Below are positions 1 to 9,496 of a DNA stretch of 64,000 nt, piece after piece (position 1 is the first letter of the stretch; each line of letters starts with the position of its first letter). The notes beneath the pieces were generated by a model. The model was not told where the DNA came from. It was given only the letters and a program-made list of their open reading frames with translations, and did no database searches. Origin of the DNA: Saprolegnia diclina VS20. Lineage: Eukaryota > Oomycota > Saprolegniomycetes > Saprolegniales > Saprolegniaceae. A program made the position numbers and the translations under genes. Location of the stretch: the NCBI RefSeq assembly GCF_000281045.1, contig NW_008246085.1:507225-571224 (forward strand), read 5' to 3'.

Positions 1-490
1 GCATCGGTGAGAGCTTCAGTCGGTGCATCAGTCGGCCCATCGGTAGGAGCGTCGGTAGGTGCTTCAGTCGGAGCGTCGGTCGGCGCTTGGGTCGGTGCAT
101 CGGTCGGCAAATCAGTTCGTGCATCAGTCGGCGCATCAGTCGGCGCATCGGTGGGAGCATCGGTCGGCGCATCAGTCGGCCCATCGGTAGGAGCTTCGGT
201 CGGCGCATCCGTCGGCGCATCAGTGGGAGCGTCGGTCGGCGCATCAGTCGGCCCCTTGGTGGGAGCATCGGTTGGTGCATCAGTCGGCGCATTGGAGGGA
301 GCTTCAGTCGGAGCATCAGTCGGAGCATCGGTCGGTGCATCAGTTGGTGCATCAGTCGGCGAATCGGTTGGCGCGTCCGTGGGGGCCTCAGTCGGCGCTT
401 CAGTCGTGACATCCGTAGGTGCGTCGGTCGGCGCATCAGTTGGAGCATCAGTGGGAGCGTTCGTGGCCGCATCGGTGGGTGCGTCAGTGT
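1..490. repeat. 12-bp coding minisatellite
   Basis: Roughly 40 tandem copies of a 12-bp unit (plus-strand consensus gcatcagtcggc, with many substitutions at third codon positions). On the minus strand it encodes Thr-Asp-Ala-Pro. The plus strand is also open and would read ASVG repeats; that is a consequence of the 12-bp period, not a separate gene. Confidence 0.9.
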
Positions 491-865
491 TGTTTGTCGA
501 CCCATGTGAAAGCGCTGTACGCGATGTTGTCTCGACACTGTTGATACTGTCGTTGTTGGAGCTCGAGCTCTCGAGGTGTGCTAGATGCAACAGTTAGAGA
601 TTCATATCTCGAGTCGGTGTCGCGTACCTTCAATCGCACTCGCCTCAAGGCTCGACTGCTGGATGGCCTGCGACCCCGCTTGGCTCGTTCCAAGCGTGGC
701 GTACGCGCCGACGGCGCAGGCGACCATGAAGGTGACACCAACCGCGGCCGCGACACGGCGCGCCTTGGACGACTTCTTCTTGGGCTTGGCCGCAATCACG
801 ACGCGCGTCGGGCCTGCGAGGAACCGGTTCGTCTCTTCGTTCTCGCTGCCGTACGCTGTTCGCAT
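1..865 (-). CDS. Type II membrane or surface protein with Thr-Asp-Ala-Pro tandem repeats (3' end outside window)
   Basis: Two exons, complement(<1..580, 628..865), with a 47-nt GTACG...TAG intron. Exon 1 (start at 865) gives a short cytosolic N-terminus, a basic stretch (KKKSSKARR) and a hydrophobic segment (about residues 38-55), a typical signal-anchor layout. Splicing in phase 1 leads into a Ser/Asn-rich linker and then an uninterrupted run of 4-residue repeats (consensus T-D-A-P) to the window edge. Such Thr/Pro-rich repeats are common in secreted, heavily O-glycosylated oomycete surface proteins. The function is unknown. The C-terminus is not in the window, so any catalytic or binding domain after the repeats cannot be seen. 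Confidence 0.8.
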
Positions 866-1149
866 GATGGCAAATTGAAATCTGGATAAGACGGGCGTCG
901 CTGCATTTTGCTGCTCAAAGATCGCACGCAGTTTTGCTGCTCAAAGAAGATCGCAAAATCTTGCGGTTTCGCGCCGCCGGTTACGCGACGGGTCGACCCC
1001 TCGTTCCAAGATTCCAGGGAACTGAGCCGCGACACGGAGCCTCTGTTGACAATGCATCAAGGTCGCTCGTTAGTATTAAACGATCCACGCGGCCGTTTCG
1101 GTTTTGGCCTCTTGGCTAGGCCGCCTTCTTCTTCGCTGCACGGTCAAAG

Positions 1150-1989
1150 TCATAGGCGAGCGTCCGACGGGTCGCGTCCTAGTCGAAAATTCTTTATAAG
1201 TCCGACTACGGTTTCGTCGCTTGCCTCGAATTTGCCCAGCGGGTGGCCGTGCCAGAAGATCGAGTCGTCGCGCCCGATCAAGTACACGTGTGGCACGGTC
1301 GAGATTCCGTGGGCAAGCTGGTAGCCCTTGGTGAGCGCACCACTCTCGGTCGCAATCCCAAACCGAAACTCCTGCAGCGGCGTGAAGTAGCTCGCCTTCG
1401 TGCCATGAACCGCGTAGTTGTCCAGCTCGGTCTTGTCCTCCTGCGTGACCGCCACGAACTTGACTAAGACTCTGCATGAGAAGACGCTAGCCTATTCGCG
1501 ACGTACCCGCGCCGCCGTACTGATCAAACACCTTCTGGAACTCGCGCAGCGCAACGCGCGACGACTTGCACCACGTACCCTAAGGTATTGTCAGTGCGCA
1601 AGCAGCTATCCAAACGTACAAAGAAGAGGACGGCAATGACTTCATCTTCGCCCAAGCGCACGCGGGCGCCTTGGTAGTACTCGAGCGAGTCGAGATCATA
1701 AGCTAGCATTGCATGAGCCGACACTGCGAGATCATGTACACCTACCAGGCGTGGCTGTCTCGAGGAGGCGTACGGTCGGGTCGTGCTCGATGTAGGACTT
1801 GAGGCGGAGCCGGTGGATCAAGACTGAGGCGCCGACGACGCCGACAAAGGCAAAGTCCTTGAGGCTAAAGGCGGCGATCGAACCGACGTAGTAATACGTG
1901 AGGAAGCCAGCGCAGCTCATGAGCAGGCAGGCTTGGAGCAGTGGCCCGCCGAGCCAGCCGGCGGCCTGCACGATGGAGCGCAAGAGCAT
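1150..1989 (-). CDS. Membrane-anchored thioredoxin-like protein, CxxS-type active site
   Basis: Four exons, complement(1150..1463, 1507..1579, 1620..1702, 1746..1989); introns 43, 40 and 43 nt; 237 aa. Exon 1 holds two hydrophobic segments (about residues 5-45), so the protein is probably anchored in a membrane. The spliced product then shows a thioredoxin-fold core: a beta strand VIAVLFF, the active-site turn GTWCKSS, and the cis-Pro region ISTVPHVYLIG followed by FWHGHP. The second active-site cysteine is a serine (C-K-S-S), so a simple dithiol oxidoreductase role is doubtful. Monothiol exchange or a structural role is possible. It resembles the TlpA/AhpC side of the fold, but no precise family is claimed. 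Confidence 0.82.
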
Positions 1990-2272
1990 CGTTCCACTTT
2001 TTGTCTTTTAGTGTCATATCCACTCATGCAGTAAATAGTGTTAGATAGTCGCCAGACTGCGTTTCGGATAGAACCTGCATCCTGCGTTCAATCCAGACAC
2101 ACATAGCTTGCGCGGGTGACTGCAACCGACGCGGTAGTCTCGATTAACATACACAGGCAGCGGGAAAAGGGCGGACGAGGCTCAGCCTCGAGTCCCGATG
2201 GAGGTAACACTAAATCATACGTAACCGGATTCGATCTTTTATCCGGATTCCACGAACCGTCGCGGCTGGCCG

Positions 2273-3833
2273 ATGGCGTACGAGGGCGACGACGACTGCG
2301 ATGTGCACATGCCGCCGAAAGACTTTGATTTATGCGACCACGAGGACCCAACCGTGGAAGAGACGGCCGTGCTAGGGCTCTCCGAGTACCGCCCAGGTAC
2401 ATGCATCATGTCGGTGATGTACACTGCTCACAACATCGTGCAGCCGAAGCGCCACGGGGCGATGCAGCCGAGCATGCCAAGACCAAGATGGAAGAGTTGT
2501 ACCTGTACATTCAAACGATCGAGCGAGAGAAGGAAGCACTGGGTCATGACGTGGCAGAGTGGAAGGAGCGTGAGCTCAAGCAGCGGGCGGGCAACGTGGC
2601 GTTGACCAAGCGGATCGAAGAGCTCGAGCGCGCGCTAGTCGACACCAGGCAACAAAAAGATGTGCTCTGCCAGCGCGTCTTTGACGCGCAGCCGGCCATG
2701 CGGGAGCTTGACGCTGGGCACATACACGTGCTGCAGAGCCAACTCGAGGCGCTGCAGACGTCGCTCGACGATGCAGAGCGAGCGCGGCAGAGCGCCGTCT
2801 TCAAGATTAGCGAGCTCTCCATGGGTGGATCGCCCGAAAAATCAACTCAAGACGAGTGGATGAAGCAGTTCAAGCACGACCACGAGCTTCTTCTGCAACG
2901 CGCCAAGCTCAATATGGCGCAGCTACAAGAGCGTCACGTTATTGAGATGGACGTTGCTCTGCGCAAGCTCCGCCTTGAGCACGCTTGTGCGATCGAGAAG
3001 CTCAAGCTATCGCATGAGATGACGCTGGCCGAGTGGCGCCACGACGAGGCCCAACGCGGCAAAGAGATCGAAAGTGCGATGGAAGCCGACCGGTGCACTG
3101 ACAATTGATGTCGCTTGCGTCTCACCGCTGCTACTAGCCATAGCACCCGGCTCGAAATCAAGCACCACCTCCAGCACGCACAGATCCATCACCAAGTCGC
3201 AATCGGGACGCGTGGGCTGCTTGTGGACGCACCAAGTCCGGACGACGAGCTGGTCGTCCGGCTCGCGCTGGACGGCCTCCGCGCCCGCCGCCTCGACGCT
3301 GTGAAGAAGCTGTGCCTGATCCGGCACGCCTTCTGGCGCCACCACCTTCTGCGCCGATGGTATACGTGGCAACATGTCGCTGGCACCGCGACCTACGTGC
3401 GGACCGCGGCGCGGCGAACGCTATCGCGTTGCGTCCAGCGGCGGTCAGAGGAAGCCGCTCGCGCGGCATTTCAAACGTGGCGCTTTGCCGCGTCGAGCGC
3501 GTCGCAACAAGGGTTACACACCGCCGTGATGCAGCAAGTGCTCTCGGGCGAGCGTATCCTGCGGTGGGTGGTCGCCAGATGGGTAAGCATAAAAGTGGTC
3601 GCCAGCTACCCATCGCGTGCAACCCAATCTATTATTCAACGTTGAACTAGCGCCGTCGCGTGCTCGTGGCGTTTTGGACTTGGAAGTCGCACAGCCTCGC
3701 CAGGGCCTCCGACGACAGTAGCGCGCTCAAGTCCGAGATCACCAAGCTGCACGACGAGCTCGCCAAGACCAAAGCCGAGACGTGGCGATGCAAGCGGCAG
3801 CTGCTCCAGCAATTCAAGCAGTCGGCCATGTAA
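2273..3833 (+). CDS. Coiled-coil protein with Sfi1-like Trp repeats
   Basis: Four exons, join(2273..2396, 2444..3092, 3138..3582, 3651..3833); introns 47, 45 and 68 nt; 466 aa; all phases close. Residues from about 60 to 255 are charged heptad coiled coil (Glu/Lys/Arg/Leu-rich). The second half carries several Trp-containing helices: HAFWRHHLLRRWYTWQ, AAFQTWRF, RWVVARW and VLVAFWTWKSH. They resemble the centrin-binding repeats of Sfi1-type centrosome or basal-body proteins. A short coiled coil ends the protein. This suggests a centriole/basal-body or microtubule-associated role, fitting an organism with flagellated zoospores, but this is inference. The ATCCGGAT promoter motif lies about 24 nt before the start codon. 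Confidence 0.78.
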
Positions 3834-4228
3834 TGCCGTAAGTAGTAGTAACCTAGCAAGCGGCCAACGTGGGATCGCGCTTGCCAGTCACTGCCACCAT
3901 GGCGCCATGCGCTCGCGCCAGTCGGCATGGGGATGAGCATTGCGGTTGCATCGAAGCGGCGCCGTCCGCTTCGCACATGCACGCAGGTTGCGAGCGACAC
4001 GTCGGTGCTGCATGGAAGCCACGGCTGCGGCGCTGCTTCTCGTCGCGTGGGCCCCAAATTTGTCACACAATTTGCGGCTGCAACGGCAACGCGCCTTTTG
4101 ATTGGCTTCTTTTCGTGACCGGGACGGAAATACCGATGATTGGTGGATTTTTGGCCAATAATTGCGTCGAGGTCGAACCTCAGCTGCACGATCATTTTTG
4201 AAATTGAGTTACAAGTCGCAAGAAGATC
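3834..4228. other. Intergenic region, 395 nt
   Basis: Separates the coiled-coil gene from the kinase gene. It contains a GATTGG box at 4100-4105, about 125 nt before the kinase start. No convincing coding sequence was seen. Confidence 0.6.
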
Positions 4229-5335
4229 ATGGTCTTCTGCGCCCCTAGCAAGTACTTTGGCGCAGCCGACTTCCCACTCGGGCCGGCCGTCGTCCTCGCC
4301 GTCCTCATGACCATGGGCGTCTACGACGGCGCGTCGGCGTACCCGGCGATGCCACTCGGCGCGTTCCCGTGGCCTGCCTTCGAGGCCAAGTACGTCCTGG
4401 GGTCCGTGCTTGGCTACGGGTCCTACTCGATCGTGCGCGAGGCGACAGACAAAGAGTCGGGCGTTCGCGTTGCTGTCAAGCTCATGGAGAAGGCGGGCAT
4501 GACGCCCGACGAGATGGCCACCGTGCCCCACGAAGTTCACTTCATGCGCCGCATCAACCACCCGCTCTCGCTACAGCTTCTCGACTTTTTCGAGGATGAC
4601 GTCTACTTCTACTTGGTCTCGGAGCTCCTCCAAGGCGGCACGCTCTTTGACCGAATCATTACCAAGGATCACTTTTCCGAAGACGGTGCGCGGGCGATCG
4701 TGCGCCAACTCGTGCAGGTCATCGAGTGCTGCCACCAGCGTGGTGTCATCCACGGCGACCTCAAGCCCGAGAACGTGCTCATGGTGCACGACCTCAACGA
4801 AACCGGCATCAAGGTTGGCGACTACGGGTGCGCATCAACGGTGGCCGACGCGATGGACCCGTCGACGACGCGCTTCTGCGGCACTTTGGCGTACGCAGCC
4901 CCCGAGATCCACGACGCCAAGCCGTACGGGACGCCCGTGGACATTTGGAGCATCGGTGTCATTGCGTTCATTCTGCTCTGCGGTAACTTCCCGTTCAGCG
5001 ACCCGGAGCCGCTGTTGCTGTCGTACAAGGTCACCACCGGCGACTATACGTTCCACGAGAGCGAGTGGCGTCATGTCTCGGATGAAGCCAAGGAGTTCAT
5101 CGCCGGGCTCCTCTCGGTGGACCCGGCTCGCCGACCGACGGCGACCGCGCTCCTCGCGCACCCGTGGCTCCAGCACGCGACCAAGAAGACGACCGAGCAC
5201 TCGATGGCATCGCCCGAGATCGTGACGTCGCTGCTCCCAACACCAACGCAGCGCTATCGCAAGTGCAGCAGCGCGGTGCTCGAAGAGCTCCACATGCTCA
5301 TCGCAGCCATCTCTGCCCGCGACGCGAGCTGCTAA
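4229..5335 (+). CDS. CaMK-like protein kinase with atypical HGD and DYG motifs
   Basis: Intronless, 368 aa. The kinase domain spans about residues 55-315: glycine loop GYGSYS (63-68), VAVK lysine (K84), helix-C Glu102, catalytic loop HGDLKPEN (175-182), DYG (198-200), AAPE (223-226), DIWSIGVI, and a final HPWL typical of the CaMK group. The HRD arginine is glycine, so the kinase is non-RD and is probably not switched on by activation-loop phosphorylation in the usual way. The DFG phenylalanine is tyrosine. The core catalytic residues (Lys, Asp, Asn, Asp) are kept, so activity is likely. The first 40 residues look unlike kinase sequence; Met41 (position 4349) is a plausible alternative start. 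Confidence 0.88.
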   Translation: MVFCAPSKYFGAADFPLGPAVVLAVLMTMGVYDGASAYPAMPLGAFPWPAFEAKYVLGSVLGYGSYSIVREATDKESGVRVAVKLMEKAGMTPDEMATVPHEVHFMRRINHPLSLQLLDFFEDDVYFYLVSELLQGGTLFDRIITKDHFSEDGARAIVRQLVQVIECCHQRGVIHGDLKPENVLMVHDLNETGIKVGDYGCASTVADAMDPSTTRFCGTLAYAAPEIHDAKPYGTPVDIWSIGVIAFILLCGNFPFSDPEPLLLSYKVTTGDYTFHESEWRHVSDEAKEFIAGLLSVDPARRPTATALLAHPWLQHATKKTTEHSMASPEIVTSLLPTPTQRYRKCSSAVLEELHMLIAAISARDASC

Positions 5336-6011
5336 TCCCCATTCACCTATTTATACTCGTTAATAAGCCCAGCATGAATGCATGTGGTATCGTTCTGTGA
5401 GCGACGCACCCATTGCCGTCAAGTGCCTTCTTCTACAGAACGTAGTAGCCGCGTCCACGACGAGCAGCTCGCCGACGACTCAGAACCAGGGCGAAGAAGA
5501 CGTGCTGGGACGAGCAAAGACACCGAGCTCTGGCAGCTGCAGGTGACGCGCCGCTGGGTCGACGGTGCGCCGGTTCGATTTCGTGGGTTGGCCGTAGTAC
5601 TAGCCACCCATGTGCAAGGGTGGAGCAACAGCCAATGTGATATTACAAGACGCCTAGCCTTTGCTGCAGTGATTCATTCGCTCTGCGTCTGCCCACTGCG
5701 GTGCCCAAAGTGGCAGCCGCCGAGCTGCCGCCATGCTCAGCCGACGAGAAATTTTGGTCGAGGGCGGCAAAGTGCTGAGGGTGCAAACCTCTGCGTGAGA
5801 CAACCGTGGGCGTGACCAGCTAATCCATGGCTCCAGCTCATGCTTCCATAACCAATGTTCCGTAGCAGACAGCATCTCTGCTCTGTGCGATTGCTGAAAT
5901 CATCCAGATTCGAGATTCGCATAAATACACTGTTTTAGACAGCATACCTGAAACACTGTTTTCGACCTCTTGAAATGCATACCGTGTGGTGAGGAGGCTG
6001 ATTCAGAGCCC
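5336..6011. other. Gene-free stretch, 676 nt
   Basis: Lies between the kinase stop and the TERT start. Open frames here have no recognisable domains and no coding-like third-position bias. I see nothing I can name. Confidence 0.5.
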
Positions 6012-9000
6012 ATGGAGGTGATCCAAGCGTCCTGGCCGCACGCCACGACCTTGGCCGCATGGCTCGTCGCGTACGACGTCGGTGCATCTTACTGCGTTCT
6101 CATGGCGCCGGTGGTCTAGGCACGTCGGCGACCAAGCGTGGATGCACGATGCGACGACGGGCTTGTGCGACTTTCTCTCGACGACGATCGTGGCGCTCGC
6201 GACACCAGCGAGCTCGCTGCAAAAGGCAGCGTGGCCATCGACAGTGCACTGCACCCACGTCGAGCTCGTCGACCAAGCGATTGGCATCGCGCTGCAGCGC
6301 AAGCGAAAGGACTGGAGGAAGCATCCGAACCTCATTGCTCGCGGGTTCACGACCGGCTACGAAAGCGACGCCAACCATTTCACGCTCCACGCGCACAACG
6401 TCATGCACCATAGCCCGAATTCGCTCGTGAGCCTCCTCAAGTCCAAGCACTGGGCGCATCTGCACTGCCACCTCGGTAGAGCGACGTCACCTTCATGCGA
6501 TGGACGTGAACGTCGACGTAGGCGACGCATGCATGCTGCACTTGCTCGTGGACCACGTTCTCTGCGTTCGCATCGACTCGGACAGCCAGAGCTACATCCA
6601 GCTGGCGGGTCCACCGCTCCCGCGCCCGATCCCGTTGGGCAAGCAGTGTAGCGTAGTGAGTCTGGCGCCGAGCCTGTACTACAAGTCCGACCGGCCGCTC
6701 ACCGCCACGACGTTTCCAGCGACCCACGTATTGTACCTCGCGCCACCGCATACAGCATCAAGCGCACAGGCCACGCGCCTTGTGCAGTCGATCTTTGGCC
6801 TGCCACCGACCAAGCGCGAACGGACCCGACTCGCTCGGCCGCTCCGCGCCTGGGTGCCGTGGGCACAAACCATGCTGCGGAACTTCCAAGGACTCAACGT
6901 GGAGAAGACGATTGCTCTTGCCTGCCCTTTGGGCGACGCGTGCCGCTTTCAAATGCAACTTTGCACTGGGCAGCCTGCCCCTCGCCTCGTCGGAGGCGCC
7001 GGCTACGCTAGCCAAGACGACGTATCGTCCGGTTCTGACGAAGACGACCTCGAAGAGGATGACGGGCCGCCGCCAAAGCGCCAGAAACTCGCGCACCAAG
7101 CCGAGATACAGGACCTCTTGCAATTTGCGACGCCCAAGGAGCAGGTACAGGGTTCGATCCTCTCGACAATGCCATTGTTTTTGGTCATGTAGGTGCTCGC
7201 GAGCGTGCGTGCTATCACGGCGCAAATTATCCCGATAGCCATGTGGGGTCCGCGGAAGAACTACCAGCACATTGTCCGCCTCCTCCACGCCTACGTTTAC
7301 GGGCGGCGCTTCGATACGCACTCGATCGAAGCGGTCATTGTCCCGATGCTTCAATCCGATGCTGAATTGGCTGGCGTAGACGGTCCGGCGCATGAGCGTC
7401 CAAAGCATTCCGTGGCTCGGCGCGTACGTTGCGCGTCGATACGAGCGTTGGCTCACATGTGGTAGCGCGCGCGTGGGGCCGACCGAAGTGACCAAGCGGC
7501 GTCAGCGCCTCGTGCAGTTCGTGCACTGGGTACACCTCCACGCCTCTCGACGCGGTCTCATGGCGTCTAGATGTGGCGTGAGCTCGTCCAGCCGATTGTG
7601 CGCACCAACTTTTACATGACGACCAAGGAAGGGCAGTTCCACGACGTCCTCTACTACCGCCGCCCGCTCTGGGACGTCGTTTCGTACGTGGCGTGGACGT
7701 GCTGTAGCACATGCGATTGATCGTAGGCAGTTGGCGACGCGGGATTTGCAGCGGCATCTGCTTCGCCCGGTCGCGACGCCGACGACACCCGTGGCCCGCG
7801 TGCGCTTTGTGCCCAAGGCGCGGGGCGTCCGGCCGATCGTCAACCTCTCCAAGCGCGTGTCGTTCCAAAAATCGACCAACGACCTCCTTCAGAGCGCCCT
7901 GCGCGTCTTGAAACACGAGCTCTCGCAGCGCCAGCGCTTGCTCGGGGCAAGTGCCACGAACATGAACGCGGTGCTGGCCAAGCTCTCGGCCTTCAAGGCG
8001 CAGTGGGTCGCAGCGGGCAAGCCCCACGTGTACTTTGTGACGCTCGATGTCGAGCGCTGCTTTGACACGATGAAGCCCAAGCGACTGCTACAGCTTCTCC
8101 CGTCGCTCCTGACCCAAGAGTCGTACCTCGTCCGGCACCACCGCGTCGTGCGAGGCGACCGGTCGCATGTACGCACCCCCACCGTGCGTTCATGCTGGAT
8201 GCTCCGCGTAGGCGGAATACCTGGTCGTCGCGGCGGGGGACTACACGCGCTTTGAGCACCTCATTGCGTCGCGAGGCCTGAAGCGCAACGCGGTACGACG
8301 ACGCTCAGCGTGGCGCGGAATGTCGCACGAGTGGTTAGGTGTACGTCGACGGTGTCGTGTACGACGTCATCTCGCGCGCCGACATTCTCTCGCTTCTCAA
8401 GACGCACTTGCTCGAGCACGATGTGCGCATTGGCCGCCAGACGTATCGCCAAGTCGAGGTGCTCAGTCAACAATGTGTTGCATATCGAAGTTGGCATGGT
8501 AGGGCATTCCGCAAGGCTCGGTGCTTTCGTCGCTCCTCTGCAACCTCTACTACGCTGACTTTGAGAAGCAAGTGCTGCAGACCCAACTGCGCTTCGCAAA
8601 GAACGATCTGCTCTTGCGCTACACGGACGATTTTTGCTTCCTCACGACGTCGCGCGTCCATGCCACGACGTTTCTGCGCCTCATGATCAAAGGGTCGCGC
8701 GCGTTTGGGTGCAGCACCAACGCCGCCAAGACACTTACCAACGTCGAGGGACCCGGCGCCCCGCTTCTCAAGTGGTGTGGCCTCGTCATCGACCCCACCA
8801 CGATGCAAGTACACGCCAACTACGCCAAGCTGCTGCGTGCGGGCCCGGATACGTAGGCGTCCGTTGACCTGTTGACACTTGACGATGCAGCGTAGCCCGG
8901 CGCCGTTGGACCACGCTTTGGCGCTCCCGCGACACAAGCCGCTGCGAGACTGGTTTATCCGACGCGTTCTCTCGACCAACATCGACAAGTGCCATGCCAT

Positions 9001-9467
9001 GTACTTTGGCCGTCGCCTCAACTCCCGCGCCGCCATCGAGGTGCCACCACAGCAGCGTCGACGCCGTTTGACCTTGCGGTAGGTGAATGCGTACCAGCTG
9101 CTGCGGGTCGTAGCCGCCAAGACCATGCACCTCGTTCGTGCGCTGCGTCTTTGCAACATGCTCTACGTCGCCGCACGCCTCGACGCTGCGTGGAGGCTCG
9201 TGCACCGCACGATTCAACGCGCCACCAACGGCGACTGCCCGCTCACGCTCTCGGAGGTTCGTTCGTCCTCCTGTCTCTGCTCGACGAAACGCGTGGTAGA
9301 TGCGTCATATCGGCTTTGCGACTGCAGTCGACGCGAGCGCGGCGTGTCCGTATACCCATGCGCTCACGCCCCTGCTGCAGCGGCGCGCAAAGCGCCTGCC
9401 GTCAACGCCGATGGATCTCGCTGCGCTGCGCGCTGACCCGCGCAACGCCTTTGCGACGCGCTTGTAA
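6012..9467 (+). CDS. TERT: Telomerase reverse transcriptase
   Basis: Thirteen exons, join(6012..6070, 6120..6475, 6522..7144, 7193..7333, 7380..7529, 7571..7683, 7727..8168, 8212..8292, 8339..8458, 8503..8852, 8896..9040, 9083..9256, 9300..9467); introns 41-49 nt; 973 aa; every phase closes. It is the catalytic subunit that extends telomeres using the telomerase RNA template. Motifs are in canonical order: N-terminal region with NSLVSLLKSKHW, T motif FYMTTKE (about 457-463) with YYRRPLW, motifs 1-2 VRFVPKARGVRPIVNL, motif A TLDVERCFD (Asp588), motif B' GIPQGSVLSSLLCN (from 696), motif C YTDDF (Asp737-Asp738), motif D NAAKT and motif E KWCGLV. The thumb region follows (YQLLRVVAAK). An acidic linker (about residues 300-320) precedes the T motif. 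The gene appears intact, with no stop or frameshift. Confidence 0.95.
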
Positions 9468-9496
9468 GCTCCGTGGCCTTGGGAATGAATTGCGGT

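Noticed and set aside
7-597. Forward open frame of ASVG repeats
   Set aside because: It is the complement of the minus-strand TDAP repeat; the minus strand gives a signal anchor, a clean intron and a plausible protein.
8503-8852. Reverse transcriptase motifs as evidence for a retrotransposon
   Set aside because: The TERT-specific T motif and FYMTTKE, the B' GIPQGS layout and the complete gene structure identify telomerase; no LTR, integrase or second open frame is nearby.
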